From Paenibacillus sp. OVF10 (GTDB taxonomy: Bacteria; Bacillota; Bacilli; Paenibacillales; Paenibacillaceae): 64,000 nt of DNA. The notes under the pieces were generated by a model. It had not been told where the DNA came from, searched no databases, and worked only from the letters and a program-made list of their open reading frames with translations. Of this stretch, positions 1 through 8,696 are shown in pieces (the stretch's first letter is position 1; every line of letters begins with the position of its first letter). The stretch is taken from positions 2,542,001 to 2,606,000 of the forward strand of contig CP094668.1 in the NCBI GenBank assembly GCA_022836915.1. Direction: 5' to 3'. The position numbers were made by a program, and so were the translations under genes.

Positions 1-954
1 ACTTACACCTGTAATAAGCAGGAGGGCTCCCATACCTATCATCCAATGTTTCTTTTTCAGTTTCTTTACATTAAACATAATCATCAATCTCCTTTTTAAT
101 TGTTTGCCTTCACCCGATAGGGACGAACAAAATTGAGCAGGTATTTTCTTGGTTCCCGCCATCACATTTAAAATTGTCTCACCATATCGTCTTCGCTCTT
201 CATGGGACATCTCTTTCACCACATCTTCATCACAGGCCAACTCGCTCCAGGTATGAATGTCCCGGCGAATCATATGAATCAGGGGATTGAACCAGTGCAG
301 TGCATTAACGCCCAATGTCAAAGCCTTGACCCAAAGATCTTTATGTTTTAGATGTACCAACTCATGATGAATTACCATGCTGATGTCCATTTTCACCGTA
401 TTTTCGGGTGGCAGATATATCGTTGGTTTAAACAAGCCAACCAGTATAGGGCTACGTACTAGGGTGCTGTGAGCAAGCGTGATATTACTTTTGAGACCCA
501 AAGACTCTTTGATTAATGGTAGCTGTATAGCTGCCTCACTATGACGGAGGACTGGCGTACGTGTATGAGATAATTCTTTCAGAAATCTCCGATAACAGTA
601 CACCTGCCATGCAGAAAAACCAATGACGCCAATGCCCCATACACATAACAAGAACCAGGCTGTGGTTACCGAAATGGTTTGTTCCGGGATAAACGTTCCT
701 GCAAGTACGCCCGAAGCTGCTGCATTATCCGTACCCGGTATAGTTGATGTCGTTTGGAAGGCAATATCCAAAAGCCATGAAAGGCCAAGAGATACCGGGA
801 ACAGATAAAACAAGATAGCCAGTTTACCGAGTCTGTAGAGCCACTTGGTCGGAAAAACAGATACGGGTATATGTCGTAGTGCCAAAATACAAACAGAAAC
901 GATACTTCCCGCCACGGTCAGGCTGCACAGAATTTCAAAAAAGATGTTCATCAT
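1..954 (-). CDS. BlaR1/MecR1-type M56 membrane zinc protease (3' end outside window)
   Basis: Minus-strand frame open from an ATG at 954 to the window edge, about 318 residues visible. Several hydrophobic segments (about residues 3-28, 39-60, 90-112 and 303-318) alternate with soluble parts. The M56 zinc-binding motif HELVHLKHKD lies near residue 197, and an ELACDED motif near 238 supplies the third ligand, so the protease core looks intact. In this family the protein senses an outside signal (beta-lactam or other cell-wall stress) and triggers cleavage of its partner BlaI-type repressor. The repressor gene ends 7 bases upstream of this start, the normal pairing. The C-terminal sensor domain, which would show whether it is a penicillin-binding type, is not in the window, so the ligand is unknown. 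Confidence 0.9.
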   Translation of the reverse strand, partial: MMNIFFEILCSLTVAGSIVSVCILALRHIPVSVFPTKWLYRLGKLAILFYLFPVSLGLSWLLDIAFQTTSTIPGTDNAAASGVLAGTFIPEQTISVTTAWFLLCVWGIGVIGFSAWQVYCYRRFLKELSHTRTPVLRHSEAAIQLPLIKESLGLKSNITLAHSTLVRSPILVGLFKPTIYLPPENTVKMDISMVIHHELVHLKHKDLWVKALTLGVNALHWFNPLIHMIRRDIHTWSELACDEDVVKEMSHEERRRYGETILNVMAGTKKIPAQFCSSLSGEGKQLKRRLMIMFNVKKLKKKHWMIGMGALLLITGVS

Positions 955-960
955 CTGCAC

Positions 961-1333
961 CTACTTTTCCGAAAGCCATTTTTTCAGTTCTGAAATGTCA
1001 TCGTCTGAAAGCTTGTCGCCATCATACATGGCCGAAACCAAATTCTTGACTGAACCTTGATAGAGTCCATCAAGAACATGCTGCGTTTCCTGTAGTTTGT
1101 AATCTTCAGGCTGTAGAAGAGGTACATAATCATTGGTTCGTCCACGTCTCGTGACGGTAAGTGCGCCTTTATCCACCAACCGTGACAAAAAGTAGACATA
1201 GTCTGCGCTTTCCACGCTTTCCCTTCTCAGCGAATATGTCTAATAGTTCTGTCGAGGTGACGGGTGGATCGCATGACCATATAACGACCATTAACTCCAT
1301 TTCTGTTTCGGATAATTTTTGAATCTGGTTCAC
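961..1333 (-). CDS. BlaI/MecI/CopY-family winged-helix repressor (two frame breaks)
   Basis: A GTG start at 1331-1333 has an AAGGAG ribosome site 9 bases upstream. The N-terminus reads NQIQKLSETEMELMVVIWS, the typical BlaI opening, followed by a helix-turn-helix region and, in a later frame, SRLVDKGALT and a C-terminal dimerisation segment ending KKWLSEK. The frame changes twice: once near the AAA/GGG run at 1218-1223 and once in the five-A run at 1187-1191. Adding one base at each gives a continuous 124-residue protein, the usual family length. BlaI dimers bind palindromic operators and are cleaved by the partner M56 protease encoded just downstream. The breaks are probably sequence errors. 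Confidence 0.85.
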
Positions 1334-1383
1334 CGTGAACACTCCTTAACATCGTTATGCGTCCATAACGATCGTATTACTAC

Positions 1384-1419
1384 ACTACGTAGTACGTATA
1401 AACTACTACAACTTGTAGT
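1384..1419. promoter_or_regulatory. Paired palindromes, likely BlaI-type operator
   Basis: Two dyads lie about 50-90 bases upstream of the repressor start: ACTACGTAGT at 1384-1393 and ACTACAACTTGTAGT at 1405-1419 (7-bp arms, one-base centre). BlaI/MecI operators are TACA/TGTA palindromes of this style, so autoregulation of the repressor-protease pair is likely. The divergent gene at 1501 could be controlled from the same site. Confidence 0.6.
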
Positions 1420-1500
1420 GGATAGTCAAGTTATCCTGATAGATGATTGCCAAACCATGTTATAATATAGGTCATTAATAGAAGAACGATGTAGGAGTGA

Positions 1501-2031
1501 ATGATCATTACAGCATATCAATTACCTGCTCTCTATGAGCAGAAGCGAGTTTCAATGCACGAGATGGAAGAGATTGTACGCCTGTTGTCCCAGACACCGC
1601 TATTATACGATGATGGACAGAGCATTCAGGTTCAGGATTACATGGGAGGCTTGGAGGTCGAACTTGAGCATGAGGTACGCCGTGCAGTGACCGAGTTGTA
1701 TGAACTGGCTGTTCAGGCTTGCCGCGCCTTCGTCGATCCATTGACGTACGAGCAACTTCAGGATGCGCTTGGGTTACAGGCTGAATTATGGCAGGAGGAA
1801 GTGCTTACTCTTGCGAAGTGGATGGATTGGCTGAAGCAGATCAGTGAAGGGAAGAGAACACTCCCCGAGTACAACTTTACAGCCATGCTTGGCAATCTGC
1901 CAGACGGATTCATGATCCATGATTTTTATGATGAACTCCGATATCAGCTGGAACAAAACCCTGCACACGCATGGGCTATCGACGAGCGGGATCGCTTGTA
2001 CGCCTCCTGGGTGCGAAATAAATCAAACTAA
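1501..2031 (+). CDS. Conserved hypothetical protein, 176 residues
   Basis: Intact frame with ATG at 1501 behind a TAGGAG ribosome site. The protein is acidic, with no signal peptide or membrane segment, mainly helical in appearance and rich in Glu, Leu and Gln. I recognise no catalytic motif or domain. It is divergent from the BlaI-type repressor and followed about 100 bases later by an epimerase gene, and neither neighbour suggests a role. Start and coding status are well supported by the ribosome site and codon usage; function is unknown. Confidence 0.75.
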   Translation: MIITAYQLPALYEQKRVSMHEMEEIVRLLSQTPLLYDDGQSIQVQDYMGGLEVELEHEVRRAVTELYELAVQACRAFVDPLTYEQLQDALGLQAELWQEEVLTLAKWMDWLKQISEGKRTLPEYNFTAMLGNLPDGFMIHDFYDELRYQLEQNPAHAWAIDERDRLYASWVRNKSN

Positions 2032-2137
2032 CGGCTCACCGGCGGTGTTAATCTAATATCTGCATTTTGCATGCATAGAAACATTCCAATCTATATCTTA
2101 CGAATTCTTTACCCAGTATGGGAAATGAGGGGATACC

Positions 2138-3028
2138 GTGAAGAAGGTTGTATTGGCTGGTGGAACGGGATTTGTCGGACAGGATTTTGCCCAAAGATTC
2201 AAGAAGCAGGGTTATGAGGTGTTGATCATCTCGCGTCAGCCCGGTCATATTGCTTGGGAGGATCGTGCAGGAATCGTAGAGGCACTGGAAGAAGCAGAGA
2301 TGTTAATTAACCTGGCAGGTAAATCGGTGAACTGCCGTTATACGGAGGAGAATCGCAAAGTCATTCTGGAATCCAGAACCCGTACAACGCGCATTCTGGG
2401 CGAAGCCGTCCTGGCTTGTAATCATCCTCCCGAACTATGGATTAATTCGAGTACAGCAACCATATACAGACATGCTGAAGATCGTCCCATGACGGAAAAA
2501 GAGGGCGAGATTGGCTCCGGATTCTCGGTCGACGTTGCCAAGGCATGGGAACAGGCTTTCTTTGAATTCAGTCTGCCGTCTACGCGTCAGATTGCACTGC
2601 GGATTGCGATTGTGCTGGGCGAGGGTGGTGTGATGGTGCCCATGACGAACCTCGTCCGTTTTGGACTGGGAGGATCGCAAGGCGCAGGAACACAGCAGTT
2701 CAGCTGGATTCATATCGAGGATCTCTTCCGCATGGTAATTTATATGCAAGAGCATCCACACTTGAATGGTGTGTTCAATGCGTCCTCTCCGCATCCGGTG
2801 ACGAATCGGGAGCTAATGGCGCGTCTGAGAGAAAAGATGGGTGTTCGGATCGGACTACCTTCTCCTCGCTGGATGCTTGAACTGGGCGCACGTTTCATTC
2901 AGACCGAGACGGAACTTGTTCTCAAGAGTCGTTGGGTGATTCCCGAACGAATGGAGAGGGAAGGATTCACTTTCACATACGGTACACTAGATACCGCTCT
3001 TGCCGAGATTCTGAATAAGAAGAAATGA
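2138..3028 (+). CDS. TIGR01777-type NAD(P)-dependent epimerase (SDR39U1/YfcH family)
   Basis: GTG start at 2138 after a GAGGGGAT ribosome site; 296 residues, normal for the family. The N-terminus carries the Rossmann motif GGTGFVG, then NLAGKSVNCRYTEENR, which is diagnostic of this family. INSSTATIY precedes an atypical catalytic region. The C-terminus (about residues 245-290) matches the DUF1731 extension, with a PSPRWMLELGA segment. These atypical short-chain dehydrogenases are cytosolic and their substrates are mostly unknown; family naming suggests a sugar-nucleotide or cell-division link, which is weak. A good terminator follows, so it is probably expressed alone. Confidence 0.88.
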   Translation: MKKVVLAGGTGFVGQDFAQRFKKQGYEVLIISRQPGHIAWEDRAGIVEALEEAEMLINLAGKSVNCRYTEENRKVILESRTRTTRILGEAVLACNHPPELWINSSTATIYRHAEDRPMTEKEGEIGSGFSVDVAKAWEQAFFEFSLPSTRQIALRIAIVLGEGGVMVPMTNLVRFGLGGSQGAGTQQFSWIHIEDLFRMVIYMQEHPHLNGVFNASSPHPVTNRELMARLREKMGVRIGLPSPRWMLELGARFIQTETELVLKSRWVIPERMEREGFTFTYGTLDTALAEILNKKK

Positions 3029-3060
3029 CAACACAGTATAAATAATAAAACACAACAGGG

Positions 3061-3086
3061 AGGGCAGAGGCATCTGCCCTTCTATT
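3061..3086 (+). terminator. Rho-independent terminator after epimerase gene
   Basis: Perfect 8-bp stem AGGGCAGA / TCTGCCCT with a GGCA loop, followed by the T-rich stretch TCTATTATAT. Confidence 0.75.
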
Positions 3087-3184
3087 ATATATTTCAAAGC
3101 TTCTATTTTGATGGCGTTTCGCCATTCAAGGTGAGGTGTAAATTTCATTTAAATCAGTCAGATGAACAGAAAGAGGTTGGGGAA

Positions 3185-4186
3185 ATGCAACTTAGAAGAG
3201 TAAGGATCGCAGGAACAGGGAAGTACCTGCCTGAACAGGAAGTCACCGATGAGGAACTGGATCGCCGCTTGGACGTGCCTGCGGGCTGGGTCAGCAAAGC
3301 CACAGGCGTAGGTGTACGCCATTATGCTTCGGGTGAAGAAACCTCCTCTTTCATGGGCGCGAGAGCTGCCGAAGCTGCACTGGCGGATGCAGGATTACAA
3401 TTCAGTGATATCGACTGCCTGGTGTGTACCAGTGGCACGAAGGAACAACCGTTGCCAAGTACGGCAGTGTTTATCCAGCAGGCCATGGGGCAGCAAGATT
3501 CAGGCGTACCTGCCTTTGATATGGATGCAACCTGTCTGAGTTTCCTGAATGGACTCGATGTGATCTCCTATATGGTAGATGCCGGACGTTACCAGCGAGT
3601 ACTGCTCGTAGCCACCGAGATTGCCTCAGCGGGACTAAATTGGTCGGATAAAGAAAGTTCGGCCCTGTTCGGAGATGGAGCGGCCGCTGTTATTATTGAG
3701 CGTTCGCCTGAAGGGTCTTCCTCTCAGATTGTACATGCTTCCCTTCAAACCTACAGCCGAGGTGCTCGCTTCTCGGAAATTGCAGGTGGAGGTACACGGA
3801 TGCATGCTTCGAATTATAAAGCAGATCAGCCTGAAACCTACCTATTTCATATGGATGGACAGGCGATCTTCCGCATGGCTTCCAGACTTTTGCCTGGATT
3901 CATCGGCGATATGCTGCAAGCGACCGGGAATCGAATGGAGGATTTCCAATTGGTCATTCCTCATCAGGGAAGTGCCATGGCGATGAGACTGATTCGCAAG
4001 AAGCTTGGCATTCCTGAAGATCGGTTTATGGACATCACACGAAATCACGGCAATACAATTGCGGCATCGATCCCAATGGGTCTGCATGAAGCGATTAGAC
4101 AACAGCGTATTCAGCGTGGAGATCGGGTGTTGATGATTGGCACGGCTGCCGGATTATCATTGGGAGGACTCATTTTTGACTACTAG
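3185..4186 (+). CDS. 3-oxoacyl-ACP synthase III-like (KAS III / OleA-like) condensing enzyme
   Basis: Most likely start is the ATG at 3185 (MQLRRVRIAGTG); the earlier in-frame ATG adds an un-family-like leader. The 333-residue protein has the thiolase fold with a complete Cys-His-Asn triad: C117 in DATCLSF, H260 in IPHQGS and N290 in NHGNTIAAS. The C-terminus ends with a GTAAGLSLGG loop. Such enzymes make a decarboxylative or head-to-head Claisen condensation between acyl thioesters. It is the first gene of a cluster whose members overlap, so it probably starts a dedicated pathway rather than general fatty-acid synthesis; no fab genes are nearby. FabH-like versus OleA-like chemistry cannot be decided from sequence reading alone. 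Confidence 0.88.
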   Translation: MQLRRVRIAGTGKYLPEQEVTDEELDRRLDVPAGWVSKATGVGVRHYASGEETSSFMGARAAEAALADAGLQFSDIDCLVCTSGTKEQPLPSTAVFIQQAMGQQDSGVPAFDMDATCLSFLNGLDVISYMVDAGRYQRVLLVATEIASAGLNWSDKESSALFGDGAAAVIIERSPEGSSSQIVHASLQTYSRGARFSEIAGGGTRMHASNYKADQPETYLFHMDGQAIFRMASRLLPGFIGDMLQATGNRMEDFQLVIPHQGSAMAMRLIRKKLGIPEDRFMDITRNHGNTIAASIPMGLHEAIRQQRIQRGDRVLMIGTAAGLSLGGLIFDY

Positions 4187-5467
4187 ATCTGGGGAAACCA
4201 GACATCGTACAGCTGCTTCTCTCCGTGTGCTGCTTACAGGCGGAAGGGCTCCCGTAACGCTTGATCTGGCACGCATGCTTCATCGGGCAGGCCATCGGGT
4301 TTATGTTGCGGAGAGTGCTGCACGGCATCTGACCAGATTATCCAGTGCAGTGGAACAGTGCGCTGTGGTCCCGTCGCCACGTCATGACACACGTGCGTAT
4401 CTGGCGGAGCTGGAACGGTTGGTTCAGGATTGGCAGATCGACCTGTTGATTCCGATGTGTGAAGAAGTATTCTATGTTGCTCAAGGGGCAGACAGACTGC
4501 GTGCATATTGCCGTGTTCTGGTTACAACTCTGGAGCAGCTGCATGAGCTGCATCATAAATATGATTTTATCCAGCTTGCAGGGTCACTCGGTCTTTCTGT
4601 TCCGGATACACACCTGATCCACAGTCGGCAGGAATGGATGGAAGCTCAGTGTGTTCTAGAAAAAGTAGGAGATTGGGTGTGGAAACCGGTGTATTCCCGC
4701 TTCGCAGCCAAAGTTCGCATGCCAACACTCATGAACGATGAGGCTAGGGCAGGGACGGATCAGGAAGGAAACGTAAGTGAAAAGAAGCGTCGACATATCC
4801 GTAACGACCCACCGGAAGAAGGGGAATTATCCTCTATTTCACCTTGGGTTGCACAGGCCTACATTCCTGGTCAGATGTTATGTACATACAGCATAGCGCA
4901 TGAAGGGAAACTGGTTGCGCATGCCACTTACGACAGTCGCTATCGTACAGGAAGCGTGGGAGCCAGTGTTTTTTTGAACAGGTGGAACATGAAGATGCCC
5001 TTGCGTGGGTGAGACAATTTGTTGAGGCAACGGGTTTTAGTGGACAGATCGGGTTTGATTTTATAGAAGGTCAGGACAGGCGAGTGTATGCGATTGAGTG
5101 TAATCCGAGGGCAACGAGTGGGATTCATCTGTTTCACCCCGGAGATGACTTGGTGCGTGCATTGACTGAACCGGAGACGTTGGTCAAAGAAAGAAAAATG
5201 ATCACGCCCGCACGGGACAGCAAAGCCATGCTCATGCTTCCCATGTTGGGAAGTGGAGTACAGCAGATCTTTGGCAAAGGGAAACTCCGTGCATGGATAG
5301 CTGCGTGGCGTGGAGCCAGGGATGTGGTCTATGGAGGGCAGGATATCCAGCCTGTATTTGAACAATTTGCAGTGGTGCTAGCCGCATGGCGTCTGTCAAG
5401 ATCACAGAAGTTCTCGCTGACTGAAGCTTTGACTCACGACATAGAATGGAACGGTGAACAACAATGA
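4176..5467 (+). CDS. ATP-grasp ligase (one frame break)
   Basis: Probable TTG start at 4176, inside the end of the ketosynthase gene, 8 bases after a GGGAGG ribosome site. The N-terminal part (LLTGGRAPVTLDLARMLHRAG) is a pre-ATP-grasp Rossmann fold; the middle carries the lysine-bearing nucleotide strand (WVWKPVYSRF), and the C-terminal half has IGFDFIEG and IECNPRATSG, the acidic metal ligands of the ATP-grasp fold. The frame breaks in the T run at 4969-4975; eight Ts instead of seven gives GASVFFEQVEHED and about 430 residues. It ends overlapping the next gene by ATGA. ATP-grasp enzymes couple a carboxylate to an amine, thiol or hydroxyl through an acyl-phosphate. The substrate is unknown. 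Confidence 0.82.
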
Positions 5468-6459
5468 ATAGAGCACTGGTTACAGGAGCTACGGGATGTC
5501 TGGGCAGGCATCTCGCGATACGGCTTGCACAAGAGGGATGGGAAGTAACTGGCATGGGCCGACAGCCCAAAGTTGGGGCAGAACTTGAGTTGGCAGGAAT
5601 CCGATTCCTGAATGGAGATATACGGGATGAGGCTTCAGTAAACGAAGCATGTGCGGGGCAGGATATGGTCTTTCACTGTGCGGCACTATCATCGCCATGG
5701 GGCAGATATCGTGACTTTTACAGCAGCAATGTAGAAGGCACACAAAACCTCATTGATGGCTGCCTACATCATGAGGTGCAGCGATTCATACATGTCTCGA
5801 CTCCAAGTATATATTTTAACTACATACCGCGATATAACGTACATGAGAATGACCCGTTGCCATCCAAACCAGCCAATCATTATGCAGCCACGAAGCTTCT
5901 CGCTGAGCAGGTTGTAATGGAGGGGCATGCGAAGGGACTTCCGTCGATCATGATTCGACCGCGAGCGATCTTTGGTCCGTATGATCAGACGTTATTTCCC
6001 AGAATTGTCGCAGCAAACGCAAAATCGGGCGTGCCCATGATCGGTGGTGGACAGGCTTTAATCGATCTGACCTGTGTGGATAATGTGGTGGATGCCCTAT
6101 TATTGTGTCGCGATGCCTCTGACGAAGCGCTCGGAAGAGCTTACAATATCTCCAATGGTGATCCAAGGGCGTTCAGTGAGTTGGTAAGCAGCCTGTTTGA
6201 TATGCTGGATATGCCCTTGCGTCGTCGAAACATTCCTTATCGGATGGCATATGGTGTGGCAGCGTTGCTGGAGCAAGTTCATGGCTATATTCCTGCGTTG
6301 GGTGAACCTGCGTTGACACGGTATACAGTCGGATCCTTATCCATCCCACAGACGTTGGATATTACGGATGCACGGGAGCAATTGGGATACATCCCTCGGG
6401 TGTCCATTGAAGAGGGATTGCAACAATTTGCAGACTGGTGGAGGGCTGAATCATGCTGA
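5464..6459 (+). CDS. NAD-dependent epimerase/dehydratase, OleD/3-beta-HSD-like extended SDR
   Basis: Intact 331-residue extended short-chain dehydrogenase. The Rossmann motif TGATGCLG is at residues 7-14, followed by DMVFHCAALSS, the catalytic Ser region HVSTPSIYF and a YAATK tyrosine/lysine pair (NHYAATKLLAEQ), then RPRAIFGPYD. This layout matches the OleD/3-beta-hydroxysteroid dehydrogenase branch better than sugar epimerases. Such an enzyme could reduce the beta-keto acid made by the upstream ketosynthase; that is inference from gene order. The start overlaps the stop of the ATP-grasp gene (ATGA) and the end overlaps the hydrolase start, implying translational coupling. Confidence 0.88.
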   Translation: MNRALVTGATGCLGRHLAIRLAQEGWEVTGMGRQPKVGAELELAGIRFLNGDIRDEASVNEACAGQDMVFHCAALSSPWGRYRDFYSSNVEGTQNLIDGCLHHEVQRFIHVSTPSIYFNYIPRYNVHENDPLPSKPANHYAATKLLAEQVVMEGHAKGLPSIMIRPRAIFGPYDQTLFPRIVAANAKSGVPMIGGGQALIDLTCVDNVVDALLLCRDASDEALGRAYNISNGDPRAFSELVSSLFDMLDMPLRRRNIPYRMAYGVAALLEQVHGYIPALGEPALTRYTVGSLSIPQTLDITDAREQLGYIPRVSIEEGLQQFADWWRAESC

Positions 6460-7312
6460 CAACAACTCCGGTGAAACTATATTTGGGTGCTTCGGGTTAC
6501 TGTACACATCCAGAGTTTCTGACGTTGCGCGGTGGTCGGTTGAGCCCGGTGCCTTTCCCGGCAGGATTTGCCTGCATCATTCATCCCGTACATGGACCGA
6601 TCCTGCTGGATACGGGATATAGTTCCCGCTTTTTCGAGGAAACGGCTCATTTGCCTAACGCACTGTATCGTCATATTACACCTGTGGTCTATCGTGAAGA
6701 GGATAGTGCCGTTCATTTTTTGGCTCATATTGGACTGAAAGCTTCGGATATTCGGTATATCATCCTCTCGCATTTTCACGGCGATCACATCGCGGGTGTA
6801 CGTGATTTCCCGGAGGCACAATTCATCTATCTGCCAAGAGCTTATGATGCTGTGCGCTCACTTGGTTCAATTGCGGCTGTAAAGGCAGGTTTTCTTGCCG
6901 GGTTGTTACCCGAGAATTTTATGGCCAGATCATGGCCTGTTACGCGTCAGCCTGAGCGATGGACAAGAGCGGGGAAGAGTTCCCTTTTGATGAGGTCTAC
7001 GACATCTTTGGCGATGGCAGTCTGCTGGGGGTGGATGTATCCGGTCATGCAGAAGGCATGATGGGACTCCTGCTGCGTACGCAAGAACATGACTATTTCC
7101 TGTGCGCGGACGCGGTGTGGTCGAGTCGGGCTTTTCGTGAACAGCGCAGACCGAACTTTCTTGCTGGAATCATTATGTCGGATCGACAGCAGTATGGACG
7201 GAACTTTGACCGACTGGTTCAGCTGCATCAGCAGTTTCCCCACATTCGTATTGTGCCGAGTCATTGTCGAGATGCACTGGACGCTTGGGGTGAAGGAGGG
7301 CCAGCACGATGA
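6453..7312 (+). CDS. Metallo-beta-lactamase-fold hydrolase (one frame break)
   Basis: ATG at 6453 overlaps the previous gene. The zinc motif SHFHGDH near residues 109-115 is canonical HxHxDH, followed later by SGHAEG, a CADA aspartate ligand region and PSHCRD with the last histidine. The frame breaks near 6956 (GAGCG, probably GAGGCG originally); repair gives about 286 residues. Family members include lactonases, thioesterases and glyoxalase II-like enzymes. In this operon it could release or open an acyl or lactone intermediate, but the sequence does not show the substrate. The stop overlaps the next gene by ATGA. Confidence 0.85.
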
Positions 7313-8661
7313 GTAATACCTTTCGTATTGTGGTTCATTATGCACTCGCACGTGGGCTGCGAACATGGAAAACGCGAGAACAACTGGAGCGCTGGCAAGA
7401 ACGCCGGATTATTCGGCATGTTCATCAGATTCGTGCCCGATCTTCATTTTACCGGAAGTGGTGGGGTAGCTTGAACGCATCCGACTGGAGAAGATTTCCG
7501 TTGATCGACAAATCAATCATGATGCAGCATTTCGATACACTGAACACGGTGGGCATTACCAAGGACGAAGCGCTGGCTCTTGCAGGTGAAAGTGAAGAAA
7601 CGCGTGACTTCAAACCTTCCATTCAAGGCGTGACGGTTGGATTGTCTTCTGGCACGTCAGGAAACCGGGGTATATTTCTGGTGAGTGATCGGGAGCAGGA
7701 TGCGTGGACGGGCACGGTGCTGGCTAAGTTGCTGCCTGGTGGACTGTGGAAACCTGCCAAGATTGCGTTTTTCCTGCGGGCCAACAGTAATCTGTATGAA
7801 TCGGTGCAACGTGGCAAATTGCAGTTTCAGTACTTTGATCTGCTGGAGCGTGTGGAGACCTTGGTGAATCGGCTGGAAACCTACCAACCTACCGTATGGG
7901 TAGCTCCTCCATCTATGCTGCGTCTGTTGGCGGACGCCTATGTGGCGGGCCATCTGACCGCTGTACCGGATAAAATCATCTCGGTTGCCGAGGTGCTGGA
8001 CCCCCTGGATCGCACGGTGCTGGAGCAGGTCTTCAGACAGACCGTTCATCAAGTCTATCAGTGTACAGAAGGGTTCCTGGGTGCGACCTGTCGTTATGGC
8101 ACACTGCATTTGAATGAAGACATCGTGCATATTGAAAAAGAGTTCATTGATCCCGCCACCCGGCGGTTCGTGCCCATTATTACGGACTTCTCCAGAACAT
8201 CACAGCCGATCATCCGGTATCGGTTGAATGATATTCTGACCGAGGCGGCGCTGCCATGTGCCTGTGGTTCCCCGTTTACTGCCATTGAGCGGATTGAAGG
8301 CCGCTGTGATGACACGCTTTATTTTACACAACTACATACGGGTGAGGCTGTACCGATCTTTCCGGATTTCGTTACCCGTTCGGTCATTGCGGCTTCGCCG
8401 GATATTGAACATTATCGTGTGGTGCAGCAAGGAGACGGAACAATGGAAGTATCCCTTCGGCTTGGCGGGAGCGCAGTGCTGGAGCAGGTCGAGACGGATG
8501 TACGGAGTGAGCTGGTGAAGCTGGGAGAGCGCCTGGAATGTACTGTACCTGAGATCAGATTTGTTCCGTATACGTTCGAACCGGGAATTACGAAACTTCG
8601 CAGGGTCGAGAGACGGCATAACGGAGTATCGGGAAATTCAGGAGTCGAGAGGTACAGTTAG
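7309..8661 (+). CDS. AMP-forming acyl ligase, coenzyme F390 synthetase/PaaK-like
   Basis: Intact 450-residue protein with the nucleotide-binding loop SSGTSGNRG near residue 110 and further adenylating-enzyme features (VYQCTEGFLGATC, IIRYRLNDIL, CACGSPF). It belongs to the phenylacetate-CoA ligase/F390 synthetase branch, which activates carboxylic acids as acyl-adenylates. The C-terminal lid domain looks short, as is usual in F390-related proteins. It ends the overlapping block. In olefin (ole) pathways an AMP-ligase homologue (OleC) closes a beta-hydroxy acid to a beta-lactone; a comparable activation step here is a hypothesis only. The last 20 residues are polar and unconserved in appearance. 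Confidence 0.83.
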   Translation: MSNTFRIVVHYALARGLRTWKTREQLERWQERRIIRHVHQIRARSSFYRKWWGSLNASDWRRFPLIDKSIMMQHFDTLNTVGITKDEALALAGESEETRDFKPSIQGVTVGLSSGTSGNRGIFLVSDREQDAWTGTVLAKLLPGGLWKPAKIAFFLRANSNLYESVQRGKLQFQYFDLLERVETLVNRLETYQPTVWVAPPSMLRLLADAYVAGHLTAVPDKIISVAEVLDPLDRTVLEQVFRQTVHQVYQCTEGFLGATCRYGTLHLNEDIVHIEKEFIDPATRRFVPIITDFSRTSQPIIRYRLNDILTEAALPCACGSPFTAIERIEGRCDDTLYFTQLHTGEAVPIFPDFVTRSVIAASPDIEHYRVVQQGDGTMEVSLRLGGSAVLEQVETDVRSELVKLGERLECTVPEIRFVPYTFEPGITKLRRVERRHNGVSGNSGVERYS

Positions 8662-8696
8662 GGAGACAGCAATTACCTGAGGGAGGAAGGTGACGC

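Noticed and set aside
4137..4175. Upstream ATG start for the ATP-grasp gene
   Set aside because: It lies inside the ketosynthase gene without a ribosome site; TTG 4176 follows GGGAGG.
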